Part shown: in pieces, positions 24,907 through 33,908 of the stretch
Layout: each line of letters begins with the position of its first letter
How positions within the stretch are numbered: position 1 is the first letter of the stretch
NCBI GenBank assembly: GCA_035762085.1
Contig: DASTPT010000056.1
Coordinates: forward strand, 1 to 50,749
Direction: 5' to 3'
DNA length: 50,749 bases
Origin: HRBIN12 sp035762085
Lineage (GTDB): Bacteria; Actinomycetota; UBA4738; HRBIN12
Made by a program: the position numbers and the translations under genes
The notes under the pieces: generated by a model
Told to the model about the DNA's origin: nothing
The model's input: only the letters and a program-made list of their open reading frames with translations
The model's database searches: none

Positions 24907-26242
24907 GGGCCTCCTCCTCCGCGAGCGTGCGCGCCGCCGCCGCGAACCGGTCACCGCGCTCCGTGTAGTCGCGGAACATGTCCCAACTCGCGCAAGCGGG
25001 CGCGAGCAGCACGATCCCCTCCCCGGGCGCCATCGCGTGGGCGACCGTCACGGCCTCCTCGATCGAGTCCGCGGTCCGCACGGGCACCCGTCCGTCGAAC
25101 ACCGCAACGAGCTCGGGCGCCGCCTCGCCGATCGCGACGACGCCCGCGAGCGACGGGAGGCCGTCGGCGAGCGGCGACAGGTCGACCCCCTTGGCCATCC
25201 CCCCCGCGACGAGCACGACGTCGCGCTTGCCGCGGAGCGCGTGCAGCGCCGCATGGACGTTGGTGGCCTTCGAATCGTCGAGGAACCGCACGGAGCCGGC
25301 TCGGGCGACCTCCTCCCCGCGGTGCGGGAGTGGCGGCATCGTGGCGATCGCCGTGCGGACCGCGTCCTCGGGCAGGCCGAGGGCGAGACCCGCCGCCGCG
25401 GCGGCCGCGCAGTCGGCCACGAACCCGGCCGCGTCGTGCGCCGGCCGGCCGAGCGCGATCCGCCGGGCCCCCCGCCGGGCGACGATCTCGCCGCTCGCCA
25501 CGCCCACCTCGCCCGGGCCGGGCTCGCCGCCCCGGAACCACGCGACGTCGCAGGGTGCCGCGCGTGAGACCTCGGCCGCGACCGGGTCGTCCGCGTTGCC
25601 GACGTGCGTGTCCCCGCGGCCCTGGAGCTCGAACACGCGCGCCTTGGCCGCGCGGTAGCCCTCGAGCGAACCGTGCCAGTCGAGGTGGTCCGGAGCGACG
25701 TTGAGCAGGATCGACACGCGCGGATGCACCCAGTGGTGGAAGCGCAGCTGGAACGACGACGTCTCGACCGCGAGCGCGTCGTGGCCCTCCCGGGCCGCCA
25801 CCGAGAACGGATGCCCGATGTTCCCGCACGCGACGCCATCCAGACCGCTCGCGGACATCATCGCGGCGACGAGCTTCGTGGTCGTGGACTTGCCGTTCGT
25901 CCCCGTGATCGCGACGTACGGCACCCGGCACAGCCGCGCGCCGATGTCGAGCTCGCTCCAGATCGGCGTGCCGCGCTCGAGCGCCCAACGCAGCACCGTG
26001 GCGTGCTCGGGCACGCCCGGGCTCGCCACGACCGCGTCGACGCCGTCCAGGTGCGACGGATCGTGGCCGCCCAGGCGGACGTCCACGCCCAGGGCGACGA
26101 GCTCGTCCGCGCCGTCGACGTCCTCGCGCTGCTCCGTCACGCGCACCGTCGCGCCCTCCTCGGCCAGCACGCGCGCGGCGGCGCGTCCGGCGACGCCGAG
26201 CCCGACGACGACGAACCGCTCGCCCTCGAACGCGCCGCTCAT
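24893..26242 (-). CDS. murD: UDP-MurNAc-L-alanine--D-glutamate ligase
   Basis: 449 aa Mur ligase. Rossmann start VVVGLGVAGRAAARVL, P-loop GTNGKSTTTKL, SSFQL and NVAPDHLDWHGS, and C-terminal FLDDSKATN, which is MurD-specific. ATG overlaps the mraY stop (ATGA). Confidence 0.97.
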   Translation of the reverse strand: MSGAFEGERFVVVGLGVAGRAAARVLAEEGATVRVTEQREDVDGADELVALGVDVRLGGHDPSHLDGVDAVVASPGVPEHATVLRWALERGTPIWSELDIGARLCRVPYVAITGTNGKSTTTKLVAAMMSASGLDGVACGNIGHPFSVAAREGHDALAVETSSFQLRFHHWVHPRVSILLNVAPDHLDWHGSLEGYRAAKARVFELQGRGDTHVGNADDPVAAEVSRAAPCDVAWFRGGEPGPGEVGVASGEIVARRGARRIALGRPAHDAAGFVADCAAAAAAGLALGLPEDAVRTAIATMPPLPHRGEEVARAGSVRFLDDSKATNVHAALHALRGKRDVVLVAGGMAKGVDLSPLADGLPSLAGVVAIGEAAPELVAVFDGRVPVRTADSIEEAVTVAHAMAPGEGIVLLAPACASWDMFRDYTERGDRFAAAARTLAEEEARVQP

Positions 26243-27288
26243 CCGAGGCCCCCCCGAGCGATGAAGTCGTAGTAGAAGAGCCCGAGCCCAACGGCGACGC
26301 AGATCCCCGCGACGATCCAGAAGCGGACGATCACCGTGAACTCCGGCCAGCCGGCGAGCTCGAAGTGGTGGTGGATCGGGGACATCCGGAAGACCCGCCG
26401 GCGGAACCCGCGGAAGGCGATCACCTGCACGATGACAGAGGTCGTCTCGATCACGAACAGACCGCCGAGGATGATCAGCAGCAGCTGGGTGCTCGACACG
26501 ACCGCGAGCGCGCCCATCAGCCCGCCGAGCGAGAGCGCCCCGGTGTCGCCCATGAAGATGCGCGCGGGGGCGGCGTTCCACCACAGGAACCCCGCCACGG
26601 CTCCCGCCGAGCTCGCGGCGATCACGGCAAGGTCGAGCGCGTCGTTCGCGTTCACCGGGTAACACGCCTCCGCCGGCCCGAGCCCGCACGCATGCCGGAA
26701 CTGCCAGAACGAGATGAAGATGTACGCCAGGTAGACGAACAGCGACGAGCCGGAGGCTAGACCGTCGAGCCCGTCGGTCAGGTTCACGCCGTTCGAGGAC
26801 GACGCGAGGATCACGAAGACCCACACGACGAAGAACGCGCCCAGGTCCAGCCCTGTCTCGCGGAAGAACGAGAGCTCCGTCGAGACGTCGGTGAAGTTGA
26901 CGATCGCGGCGGTGAAGGCGGCGGCGATCACGGCCTGGCCTACGATCTTCGCGGTCTTCGAAAGCCCGAGCGAACGGCGGCGGCGGACCTTGATGAAGTC
27001 GTCCAGGAAGCCGAGGGCGCCGAAGGCGATCGCCGCGAGCAGCACCGCCGCGCCCGCCGCCGTCATCCCACCGAGCACGATGCCCGCACCGAAGTACCCG
27101 ACGAGCAGCCCGGCGAGGATCACGACGCCGCCCATCGTCGGCGTCCCCATCTTCTCCATGTGTGTGTGCGGGCCGTCCTCGCGGATCCGCTGACCCCAGC
27201 CCCACAGCCGGAACGCGCGGATCGCGAGCGGCGTGCCGAGCAGGGTCACCGCCAGGGAGATCGCCGCCGCCGCCAGGATCCCCCTCAC
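26239..27288 (-). CDS. mraY: Phospho-MurNAc-pentapeptide transferase
   Basis: 349 aa polytopic enzyme making lipid I on undecaprenyl phosphate. GTPTMGG, GFLDDFIKV (catalytic Asp region), NLTDGLDGLA, FMGDTG and SPIHHHFE are all intact. GTG start overlaps the murF stop as GTGA. Confidence 0.97.
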   Translation of the reverse strand: MRGILAAAAISLAVTLLGTPLAIRAFRLWGWGQRIREDGPHTHMEKMGTPTMGGVVILAGLLVGYFGAGIVLGGMTAAGAAVLLAAIAFGALGFLDDFIKVRRRRSLGLSKTAKIVGQAVIAAAFTAAIVNFTDVSTELSFFRETGLDLGAFFVVWVFVILASSSNGVNLTDGLDGLASGSSLFVYLAYIFISFWQFRHACGLGPAEACYPVNANDALDLAVIAASSAGAVAGFLWWNAAPARIFMGDTGALSLGGLMGALAVVSSTQLLLIILGGLFVIETTSVIVQVIAFRGFRRRVFRMSPIHHHFELAGWPEFTVIVRFWIVAGICVAVGLGLFYYDFIARGGLG

Positions 27289-28646
27289 CGCAACGCCTCC
27301 GCGAGCCGCTCGAGCCCCACGACGCGGGAGCCCTTGATGAACACGACGTCGCTCGGCCGCAGCCACGCGCGGAGCGCGTCGAACGCCTCCTCGGGCGCGT
27401 CGACGTCGATCGCGTCCTCGGGGAGCTGCCCCTCGCGCACCGCGGCACGGTGGATCGCCCGCGCCGGGTCGCCCACGGTGATCAACAGGTCCACGCCGAC
27501 GCGGACGATCAGCTCTCCCAGGCGCTCGTGCTCGTCGAGCGAGATCGGCCCGAGCTCGGCCATGTGCCCGAGCACCGCCGCGAGGCGGGCGTCCCGGGCC
27601 ATCCACCGCGCGGCCTTCAACCCGGCGGCCATCGACTCCGGGTTCGCGTTGTACGCGTCGTTCACGACCCGGACGCCGTCGTCCGTCGTGAACGATTCCA
27701 TCCTCCATGCCGAGACGTGCGCGTCCTTCAGCGCCGCGGCGCACTCGGCTGCCGAGACGCCGAGCGACGACCCGACCGCCGCGGCGGCGAGCGCGTTCGA
27801 GACCATGTGCTCGCCCGGGACCGCGAGCTCGACGGTCTCGGGCTCGCCGTCCATGCGCAGGCGGAACCGCGCCCTGCCGTCGACGTCCATCTCGACGTCC
27901 TCCGCCCGAACGTCGGCGTCCTGGGAGAGGCCGAAGAGCCGGACCGGCGCCGGCGAACGCTCGGCGTACCCGCGCACGACCGGGTCATCGGCGTTCAGGA
28001 CGGCGACGCCGTCGGGCTCCAGCGCGTCGACGGGCTCGGCCGAGGCCTCCACGATCGCCTCCCACGATCCGAAGATCTCCATGTGCGCCACGCCGACGTT
28101 CGTCACCACCACGACCTCCGGCCGCGCGATGCGGCACAGGAGCGCGACGTCGCCGATCCGGCGTGCGCCCATCTCGGCGACGACCACCTCGGCGTCGGCC
28201 GGTGCGCCGAGCAACGTGATCGGCAGCCCGACCTCCGTGTTGAACGACGCGGGGCTCGCGTGCGTCCGGAACCGCGTCCGGAGGACGGCCGCGGTCAGGT
28301 CCTTCGTCGAGGTCTTCCCGTTCGCGCCGGTGATCCCGACGACCGTCGCGTCCGGCCGCCGCCGACGCTCGTCGGCCGCGAGCGTCAGGAGCGCGGCCCC
28401 CGCGTCCTCGACCACGATGTAGGGGACCGCCGTCACCGGCCGCGTCACGAGCGCCGCCACTGCGCCCCGCTCCGCGGCGGCGTCGACGAAGTCGTGCCCG
28501 TCCACCCGGTCACCCGGCAGGGCGACGAACAGCGAGCCGGGGGTCGCCGAGCGACTGTCGCTGGCTGCCGACGTCACGGTTGCATCGCCGCCGACGGCAC
28601 GACCGCCGACGACCGACGCGATCTCCGAGAGCCGGCGCGCGATCAC
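27285..28646 (-). CDS. murF: UDP-MurNAc-tripeptide--D-alanyl-D-alanine ligase
   Basis: 453 aa Mur ligase adding D-Ala-D-Ala. SDSRSATPGSLFVAL at the N-terminus, P-loop GANGKTSTKDL, AEMGAR, and VVNDAYNANPESM, which is MurF-specific. GTG start overlaps the murE stop. Confidence 0.97.
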   Translation of the reverse strand: MIARRLSEIASVVGGRAVGGDATVTSAASDSRSATPGSLFVALPGDRVDGHDFVDAAAERGAVAALVTRPVTAVPYIVVEDAGAALLTLAADERRRRPDATVVGITGANGKTSTKDLTAAVLRTRFRTHASPASFNTEVGLPITLLGAPADAEVVVAEMGARRIGDVALLCRIARPEVVVVTNVGVAHMEIFGSWEAIVEASAEPVDALEPDGVAVLNADDPVVRGYAERSPAPVRLFGLSQDADVRAEDVEMDVDGRARFRLRMDGEPETVELAVPGEHMVSNALAAAAVGSSLGVSAAECAAALKDAHVSAWRMESFTTDDGVRVVNDAYNANPESMAAGLKAARWMARDARLAAVLGHMAELGPISLDEHERLGELIVRVGVDLLITVGDPARAIHRAAVREGQLPEDAIDVDAPEEAFDALRAWLRPSDVVFIKGSRVVGLERLAEALR

Positions 28647-30157
28647 GACGGGCCCTCCATCGCACGGATCTCCTCGGCGGCCACCTCGCGATCGTCGAAC
28701 GCGATCGTGCGGTCGGCGAGCTCCTGATAGATCTCGTGACCCTTGCCGGCGATCACGACGACGTCGCCGGGACCCGCCCGGCGGACCGCCCGGCGGATCG
28801 CGGCGCGGCGGTCGGCCTCCACCTCGTAGGCGCCGTGTCCCTCACGCGCACCCGCCTCGACCTCGGCGACGATGGCCAGCGGATCCTCGCTCCGCGGGTT
28901 GTCGCTCGTGATCACGGCGAGGTCCGCGATCTCCGTCGCCACGCGACCCATGACCGGTCGCTTCGCGCGATCGCGATCCCCACCGCACCCGAACACCACG
29001 ATGAGCCGATCGCGGGCGAGCGGCCGGGCGGTGCGCAACACGTTCTCGAGGCTGTCCGGCGTGTGGGCGTAGTCGACCATCACCAGGAACGGCTGCCCGA
29101 CCTCGACCGCCTCGACCCGGCCGGGCACGCCGCTCACGGCCGCGATCCCCTGGACGGTCGCGGCGTCCGCGATCCCGAGCTCGCGCGACGTGGCGAGGGC
29201 GGCCAGGCAGTTCTCGACGTTGAACAGCCCGTGCAGCGACGAGCGCACCTCGAGGTCCCCCACGCGGAACGACAGGCCCTCGCGCGAGGTCCGCACGTCC
29301 GTCGCCCGGACGTCCGCCCCGCGGTCGAGCCCGAACGTGACGGTCGGCAGACCCGACGCGGAGAGCCGTCGCCCCTCGGCGCTGTCGCGGTTGACGACGG
29401 CGCGATCGCTCAGGGCGGGCGTGAACAGGCGCGCCTTCGCCTCGAAGTACTCCTCCATCGAGGCGTGGTAGTCCAGGTGGTCCTGCGTGAGGTTCGTGAA
29501 CACCGCGACCTCGTACCGGGTGCCGTCCACTCGATGCTGGTGCAGCCCGTGCGACGACACCTCCATCGCCACGGCATCCACCCCCGCCTCCACCATCTCC
29601 GCGAGCAGCCGCTGGAGGTCGGGCGCCTCGGGCGTCGTTCGCGGGAACGGCACGACGCGGCCGTCGATCCGCACGCCCGTCGTGCCGACCACCCCGGGCG
29701 TCCACCCGGCGGCGCGGAAGACCGACTCGAGCAGGAACGTGGTCGTCGTCTTGCCGTTCGTGCCGGTGACGCCCACGATCCGGAGGCGCTGGGCCGGTCG
29801 CGCGTGGAATGCGGCCGAGATCGGCCCCATCGCCTCGCGGACGGACGGGACGAGGACCTGCGTCACGTCGATCGGCAGCCAGCGCTCGACGACGAGGGCC
29901 GAGGCGCCGCGTGCCACGGCCTCGGCCGCGAAGTCGTGGCCGTCCAGACGCTCGCCGGGGATGCAGAAGAACAGGGCTCCGCGCTCGACCTCGCCCGAGC
30001 GGTAGTGGAGCGACGCGACCACGCACGCCGAGTCGCCGCGGACCTGTGCGCGCGGGACGTCCGCGAGGAGGTCTCCGAGCGGCCGTCCGAGGGGGGAGGG
30101 AGCCACGGCCCCTGAGCGTACCGCCTGCCCGGCGCCGCCCGTCCCCCGGGCGCTCAC
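28643..30157 (-). CDS. murE: UDP-MurNAc-L-alanyl-D-glutamate--2,6-diaminopimelate ligase
   Basis: About 504 aa. P-loop GTNGKTTTTFL, EVSSHGLHQHRV, LTQDHLDYH, DYAHTPDSL and TSDNPRSEDP. The DNPR motif is that of enzymes adding meso-diaminopimelate rather than lysine, so the wall is predicted to be DAP-type. The start is taken at the GTG forming GTGA with the ftsI stop, as at most other junctions; a GTG at 30106, closer to the conserved PLGDLL, is the alternative. Confidence 0.95.
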   Translation of the reverse strand: MSARGTGGAGQAVRSGAVAPSPLGRPLGDLLADVPRAQVRGDSACVVASLHYRSGEVERGALFFCIPGERLDGHDFAAEAVARGASALVVERWLPIDVTQVLVPSVREAMGPISAAFHARPAQRLRIVGVTGTNGKTTTTFLLESVFRAAGWTPGVVGTTGVRIDGRVVPFPRTTPEAPDLQRLLAEMVEAGVDAVAMEVSSHGLHQHRVDGTRYEVAVFTNLTQDHLDYHASMEEYFEAKARLFTPALSDRAVVNRDSAEGRRLSASGLPTVTFGLDRGADVRATDVRTSREGLSFRVGDLEVRSSLHGLFNVENCLAALATSRELGIADAATVQGIAAVSGVPGRVEAVEVGQPFLVMVDYAHTPDSLENVLRTARPLARDRLIVVFGCGGDRDRAKRPVMGRVATEIADLAVITSDNPRSEDPLAIVAEVEAGAREGHGAYEVEADRRAAIRRAVRRAGPGDVVVIAGKGHEIYQELADRTIAFDDREVAAEEIRAMEGPS

Positions 30158-31869
30158 GGGCGCGGTCCTGCGCTGGGCGGCGGACGGAGCGGGCGACCCG
30201 GCTCGATCGAGAGCCGGGTGATCGCGTAGCGAGCGATCCGCTGGAACAGCGGCGCGGCGGCGATCCCCCCGTAATCGGTCACCGGTCGGTCGAGGATCGC
30301 CGCGATCACGACCTGCGGGTCCGAGGCCGGAAGGAACCCGATGAACGAGGCGACGTACTGGCCCTCGTAGTACCCGGGGCGGTCGGGCAGCGGGATGCGG
30401 GCGGTCCCGGTCTTGCCGGCGATCTCGTAGCCGGCGATCGTCGCGTTCGTCCCCGTGCCCTCGGCGACGGCCTGCGCGAGCATGCGCGTCACCGTCCTCG
30501 CGGTGGCGGCGGACACCGCTCGATGCGTGACGGGCTCCGGCGCCGGCTCGAACGTCCCGTCCGGTCTTCGCGTGCCGAGCACCAGCCGCGGCTGCACCCA
30601 CCGGCCGTCGTTCGCGATCGCCGCGTAGACCGCCGCCATCTGGAGCGGCGTCGCGGCGATCCCCTGCCCGTAGGCGATCGTGGCAAGGCTCGTGTCCGTC
30701 CACTCGTAGAGCGGCGGCAGGATGCCGGCGGACTCCCCCGGGAAGCCCACGCCGGTGGGGCGACCGAGTCCGAATCGGGTCAGGTACGCCGCCAGGGCGG
30801 ACTCGCCCAAGCGCCGGGCCACCATCACGGTTCCGATGTTGCTCGACCCGGCGATGATGTCGCCGATCGTCATGCGCTGGATGCCGTGCTCGTGCGCGTC
30901 GTGGATCGTGAACTCCTCGACGTCCATCCGCCATGGGACCGAGAGCTCGCGCCGCAGCCCGATCGCGCGGCGGTCGATCGCGGCCGCCGCCGTGATGACC
31001 TTGTTCGTCGAACCGGGCTCGAAGGCGTCCGTCACCGCGCGGTTCCGATAGGAGCCGCGCTTCGAGGCGTCGAAGTCGTTCGGGTCGAACGCCGGATGGC
31101 TCGCCATCGCCAGCACGTCCCCCGTGTTCGGGTCCATCACGATGACCGTGCCGCCGCGCGCCCGGTTCTGCCGGACCGCCTCGGCGAGCGCCTGCTCCGC
31201 CTGGAACTGGAACTCCCGGTCGATCGTCGTCTGCACCGCCGAGCCGGCGATGGGCGGCCGCTCGACGTCGATCCCGCCCACGATCGGCTGGCCGTGCGGG
31301 TCGATCTCCTGCGTCCGCTCCCCCGCCTCGCCGGCGAGCAGGTCCTCGTACCGGACCTCCAGGCCCGACAGGCCCTCCCCATCGATCCCGACGAAGCCGA
31401 GCACCTGCGCGGCGAGCGACCCCGCCGGGTAGTAGCGGCGGCTGGCCTCGAGGAAACCGATCCCGGGAAGGCCGAGCTCCTCGATCCGGTCCGCGAGGCC
31501 GCGGTCCACCTGCCGCGCGAGGTAGACGAACGTCGTGTCACGGGTGAGGAGCTCCACGAGGTCCGTCGTCGGGACCTCGAGGAGCGGCGCGAGGGCGGCG
31601 GCGGTGGCCCACGGCTCCTGCACGTACCGGGGGTCGGCGTAGACGTCCCGCGCCTCCAGGCTGATCGCGAGCGGCTCGCCGTTGCGGTCCCGGATCTGCC
31701 CGCGGACCGCCGACAGCTCGACCGTCCGCATCCGCTGGTCGAGGGCTCGGTCGCGGAGCGACGACGCCTGGCTCACCTGCAGCACGGTCAGTCGGACGAA
31801 GATCGCGCTGAACGCCACCGCCATCACTGCGAGCAGCGCGACCAGACGCCGGACCGGTGGCCGCTTCAC
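30154..31869 (-). CDS. ftsI: Septal transpeptidase (class B PBP, FtsI/PBP3)
   Basis: About 571 aa. Short cytoplasmic part, one membrane helix (LVALLAVMAVAFSAIFVRL), dimerisation domain, then transpeptidase with SxxK as S-T-N-K (287-290), SxN as S-S-N (342-344) and K-T-G (486-488). The SxxK box reads PGSTNK where PGSTFK is usual. No PASTA repeats. Start at the GTG giving VKRPPVRR, which overlaps the ftsL-like stop as GTGA; a GTG 12 bases upstream is possible. Confidence 0.96.
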   Translation of the reverse strand: MKRPPVRRLVALLAVMAVAFSAIFVRLTVLQVSQASSLRDRALDQRMRTVELSAVRGQIRDRNGEPLAISLEARDVYADPRYVQEPWATAAALAPLLEVPTTDLVELLTRDTTFVYLARQVDRGLADRIEELGLPGIGFLEASRRYYPAGSLAAQVLGFVGIDGEGLSGLEVRYEDLLAGEAGERTQEIDPHGQPIVGGIDVERPPIAGSAVQTTIDREFQFQAEQALAEAVRQNRARGGTVIVMDPNTGDVLAMASHPAFDPNDFDASKRGSYRNRAVTDAFEPGSTNKVITAAAAIDRRAIGLRRELSVPWRMDVEEFTIHDAHEHGIQRMTIGDIIAGSSNIGTVMVARRLGESALAAYLTRFGLGRPTGVGFPGESAGILPPLYEWTDTSLATIAYGQGIAATPLQMAAVYAAIANDGRWVQPRLVLGTRRPDGTFEPAPEPVTHRAVSAATARTVTRMLAQAVAEGTGTNATIAGYEIAGKTGTARIPLPDRPGYYEGQYVASFIGFLPASDPQVVIAAILDRPVTDYGGIAAAPLFQRIARYAITRLSIEPGRPLRPPPSAGPRP

Positions 31870-32327
31870 GGCTCCCCCCACGAGGGGTCCGCCCCCGCCG
31901 GAGTCGACCGGGCGTCGCCGAACGCGTGGAGGGATCGGATGTCGTCGGGGAGACGCATTCCGTTCCGGCGAGCCCAGCCGGCGATCCGGCCGGGGGCGGA
32001 CAGTCTTGCCTGCTCGTGCACCAGATCGAGCCGCTCCGTCTGGAGCGCCTCGATCCGCCGCTCCGCCTCGTCGATGCGGAACGATTGCTGGGCGAGCAGG
32101 GCGTTCAAGGAGACGATCCCCAGCACCATCGAGCCGAGCACGGCGGCGGCGAAGACCGCGAAGCCGAGGTGATGCTTCCTCCGACGCCGCGTCGTCGTCG
32201 CAGGCGCCGCGGCACCGCGGCCCGACGGGCGCGTCGACCGCTCGGGGGGCCGCAGCCCGGGTGCGTCCGTCGCAGGGAACGGCTCCGGCGCCGCCGATGG
32301 CATCGCGCGCCGGGCGGGCAGGCTCAC
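31866..32327 (-). CDS. ftsL: FtsL-like divisome protein
   Basis: 153 aa. A proline/arginine-rich cytoplasmic tail of about 50 residues, one membrane helix (LGFAVFAAAVLGSMVLGIVSLNALL in part), then a coiled coil (RIDEAERRIEALQTERLDLVHEQARL) and the terminal AGWARRNGMRLPD typical of FtsL/FtsB folds. Sequence identity in this family is low, so the call rests mainly on topology and on its place between rsmH and ftsI. GTGA overlap with rsmH. Confidence 0.85.
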   Translation of the reverse strand: MSLPARRAMPSAAPEPFPATDAPGLRPPERSTRPSGRGAAAPATTTRRRRKHHLGFAVFAAAVLGSMVLGIVSLNALLAQQSFRIDEAERRIEALQTERLDLVHEQARLSAPGRIAGWARRNGMRLPDDIRSLHAFGDARSTPAGADPSWGEP

Positions 32328-33184
32328 GCGGCCTCCTCGACCAGCTTCTCGGCTCCGCGAAGCTTCGCGCTGCGGGCCCTCGGGTTCCGCGTGGACTCGG
32401 CCTTCGACGGGGTGAGGGGCTTCTTCGTGAGGATCTGCAGGGTCGGCTCCCCCAGGAGGAAGCGCTTCGCGATGCGGTCCTCGAGCGAGTGATAGCTGAT
32501 CACGACCAGGCGGCCACCGGGAGCGAGGATCCCCGCCGCCCGAGGCAGGGAGGCGGCGAGCTCCTCGAGCTCCCGGTTGACCGCGATACGGAGCGCCTGG
32601 AAGGTGCGCCGGGCGGGGTGGGGGCCGCCCCGCCGAGCGCCCAGGGCGCCCGCAACCACGCGCGCGAGCTCGTCGGTGGTATCGATCCGGCGGCGAGCGC
32701 GGGCGCGGACGATCGCCGCGGCCACGCGACGCGATCGTCGCTCCTGCCCGTACTCGAACACGATGCGCGCGAGCTCCTCCTCGGCGGCCGTGTTCACGAG
32801 GTCGAGCGCGCTCTCGCCCTCGGGGTCCATCCGCATGTCCAGGGGGCCGGGGTGCCGGTAGCTGAAGCCGCGCTCCGGGCGGTCCAGCTGCATCGAGCTG
32901 ACCCCGAGGTCGTACAGGACGCCGTCGACCCGGTTCTCCACGGGCAGTTCCGAGAACCGGGCCAGCACGGCTTCGAAGCGTGCACCGAAGCGGGCGAGGC
33001 GGGCGGAGGCGGTCCGGATCGCATCGGGGTCTCGGTCGACGCCGACGACGCGCTCCGCTCCGGCCTCGAGCAGGGCCTCGGCGTGCCCTCCCGCCCCCAG
33101 CGTGAGGTCCAGGACCGTCCGTCGACCCGCGAGGAGCGCGGTCACCTCGGCCACCATGACCGGCTCGTGTCCCGCCCGATCCAC
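32324..33184 (-). CDS. rsmH: 16S rRNA (cytosine1402-N4)-methyltransferase
   Basis: 286 aa. HEPVMVAEV start, SAM loop DLTLGAGGHAEALL, YDLGVSSMQLD, RTFQALRIAVNRELEEL and VISYHSLEDRIAKRF. Methylates N4 of C1402 in the ribosomal P-site. GTG start, 10 bases after the stop of the 38-aa peptide gene. Confidence 0.96.
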   Translation of the reverse strand: MDRAGHEPVMVAEVTALLAGRRTVLDLTLGAGGHAEALLEAGAERVVGVDRDPDAIRTASARLARFGARFEAVLARFSELPVENRVDGVLYDLGVSSMQLDRPERGFSYRHPGPLDMRMDPEGESALDLVNTAAEEELARIVFEYGQERRSRRVAAAIVRARARRRIDTTDELARVVAGALGARRGGPHPARRTFQALRIAVNRELEELAASLPRAAGILAPGGRLVVISYHSLEDRIAKRFLLGEPTLQILTKKPLTPSKAESTRNPRARSAKLRGAEKLVEEAA

Positions 33185-33194
33185 CGGCGCACCC

Positions 33195-33311
33195 TCATCC
33201 GAGGACCCGGACGGCGAGCAGGCCCAGGCCGACGTAGACGGCCATGGCCGTCGCGGTCAGGACGAGCAGCGACAGGCTCTGACGAACCTCCCGCGCGAGC
33301 GGACCCTTCAT
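33195..33311 (-). CDS. 38-aa membrane peptide between mraZ and rsmH
   Basis: Unrecognised. ATG at 33311 with GGGGCAGGG just upstream as ribosome site, 16 bases after the mraZ stop; ends 10 bases before rsmH. A charged N-terminus (MKGPLAREVRQ) precedes one hydrophobic helix (SLSLLVLTATAMAVYVGLGL...). Third codon positions are mostly G or C. Position, ribosome site and codon use all argue for a real gene. It may be a small divisome or membrane-associated peptide, but nothing in the sequence gives its function. Confidence 0.65.
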   Translation of the reverse strand: MKGPLAREVRQSLSLLVLTATAMAVYVGLGLLAVRVLG

Positions 33312-33327
33312 CCGAACCCTGCCCCTG

Positions 33328-33759
33328 TCAGTGCGAACCCGGATCGAGCGTGCCGGCCTGGTACGCGCCGCCGTGGGTGGCCTCGTAGCGCTCGTGAGCG
33401 TCCTTGTCCCAGATCTCCATCCGGTCGAAGACGCCGAGCACGACGACCTCCTTGCGGATGCCGATCTCGCCGCGCAGCCGCTGCGGGATCAGCAACCGCC
33501 CCTGCGTATCCAGCTCGACGGCCTCGGCCTTGCCGAAGAACATGCGGGCGTAGGCACGCCCCTCGGCGTCGGAGAGGGGAAGGCCGCGGACCTCATCGCT
33601 GCGCGCCTCCCATTCGGCCCTGGGGAAGCAGAAGAGGCACCCGTCCTGGCCGAGCGTGAGCACCGCGCCGTCCGCGAAGACGTCTCGGAACCTCGCCGGC
33701 AAGCTGACGCGCCCCTTCGGGTCGAGCTGATACCGATGCGTGCCGAGCAGTTCGGCCAC
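33328..33759 (-). CDS. mraZ: Transcriptional regulator MraZ
   Basis: 143 aa with two AbrB-like SpoVT repeats: GTHRYQLDPKGRVSLPARFRDVF (first block, partly quoted: DPKGRVSLP) and VELDTQGRLLIPQRLRGEI (second: DTQGRLLIP). Represses its own dcw promoter in other bacteria by binding tandem repeats. GTG start behind GGGGAGGA; the frame upstream runs into the promoter repeats and is not coding. Confidence 0.95.
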   Translation of the reverse strand: MAELLGTHRYQLDPKGRVSLPARFRDVFADGAVLTLGQDGCLFCFPRAEWEARSDEVRGLPLSDAEGRAYARMFFGKAEAVELDTQGRLLIPQRLRGEIGIRKEVVVLGVFDRMEIWDKDAHERYEATHGGAYQAGTLDPGSH

Positions 33760-33775
33760 GCGTCCTCCCCTTCTC

Positions 33776-33821
33776 CTCCACTGCGCTCCACACATACTCC
33801 ACATCCGCTCCACCGTGTCAA
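33776..33821 (-). promoter_or_regulatory. mraZ: dcw promoter with four GTGGAG repeats (MraZ operator)
   Basis: Four copies of CTCCAC (GTGGAG on the transcribed sense) start at 33776, 33786, 33797 and 33808, spaced 10, 11 and 11 bp. This is the arrangement of MraZ boxes (GTGGG-type repeats at 10 bp). A perfect -35 TTGACA lies at 33821-33816 and a possible -10 TATGTG at 33796-33791, with a long 19-bp spacer that the repeats fill. Confidence 0.65.
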
Positions 33822-33908
33822 GTAAGCAGAGTGAAGAGTTGGATGCAGGTGACAAGCGTTGTGAAGAAGAGAGATGCCCGCGTGACTAGACGCGGGGGCG
33901 GAGCCGCC

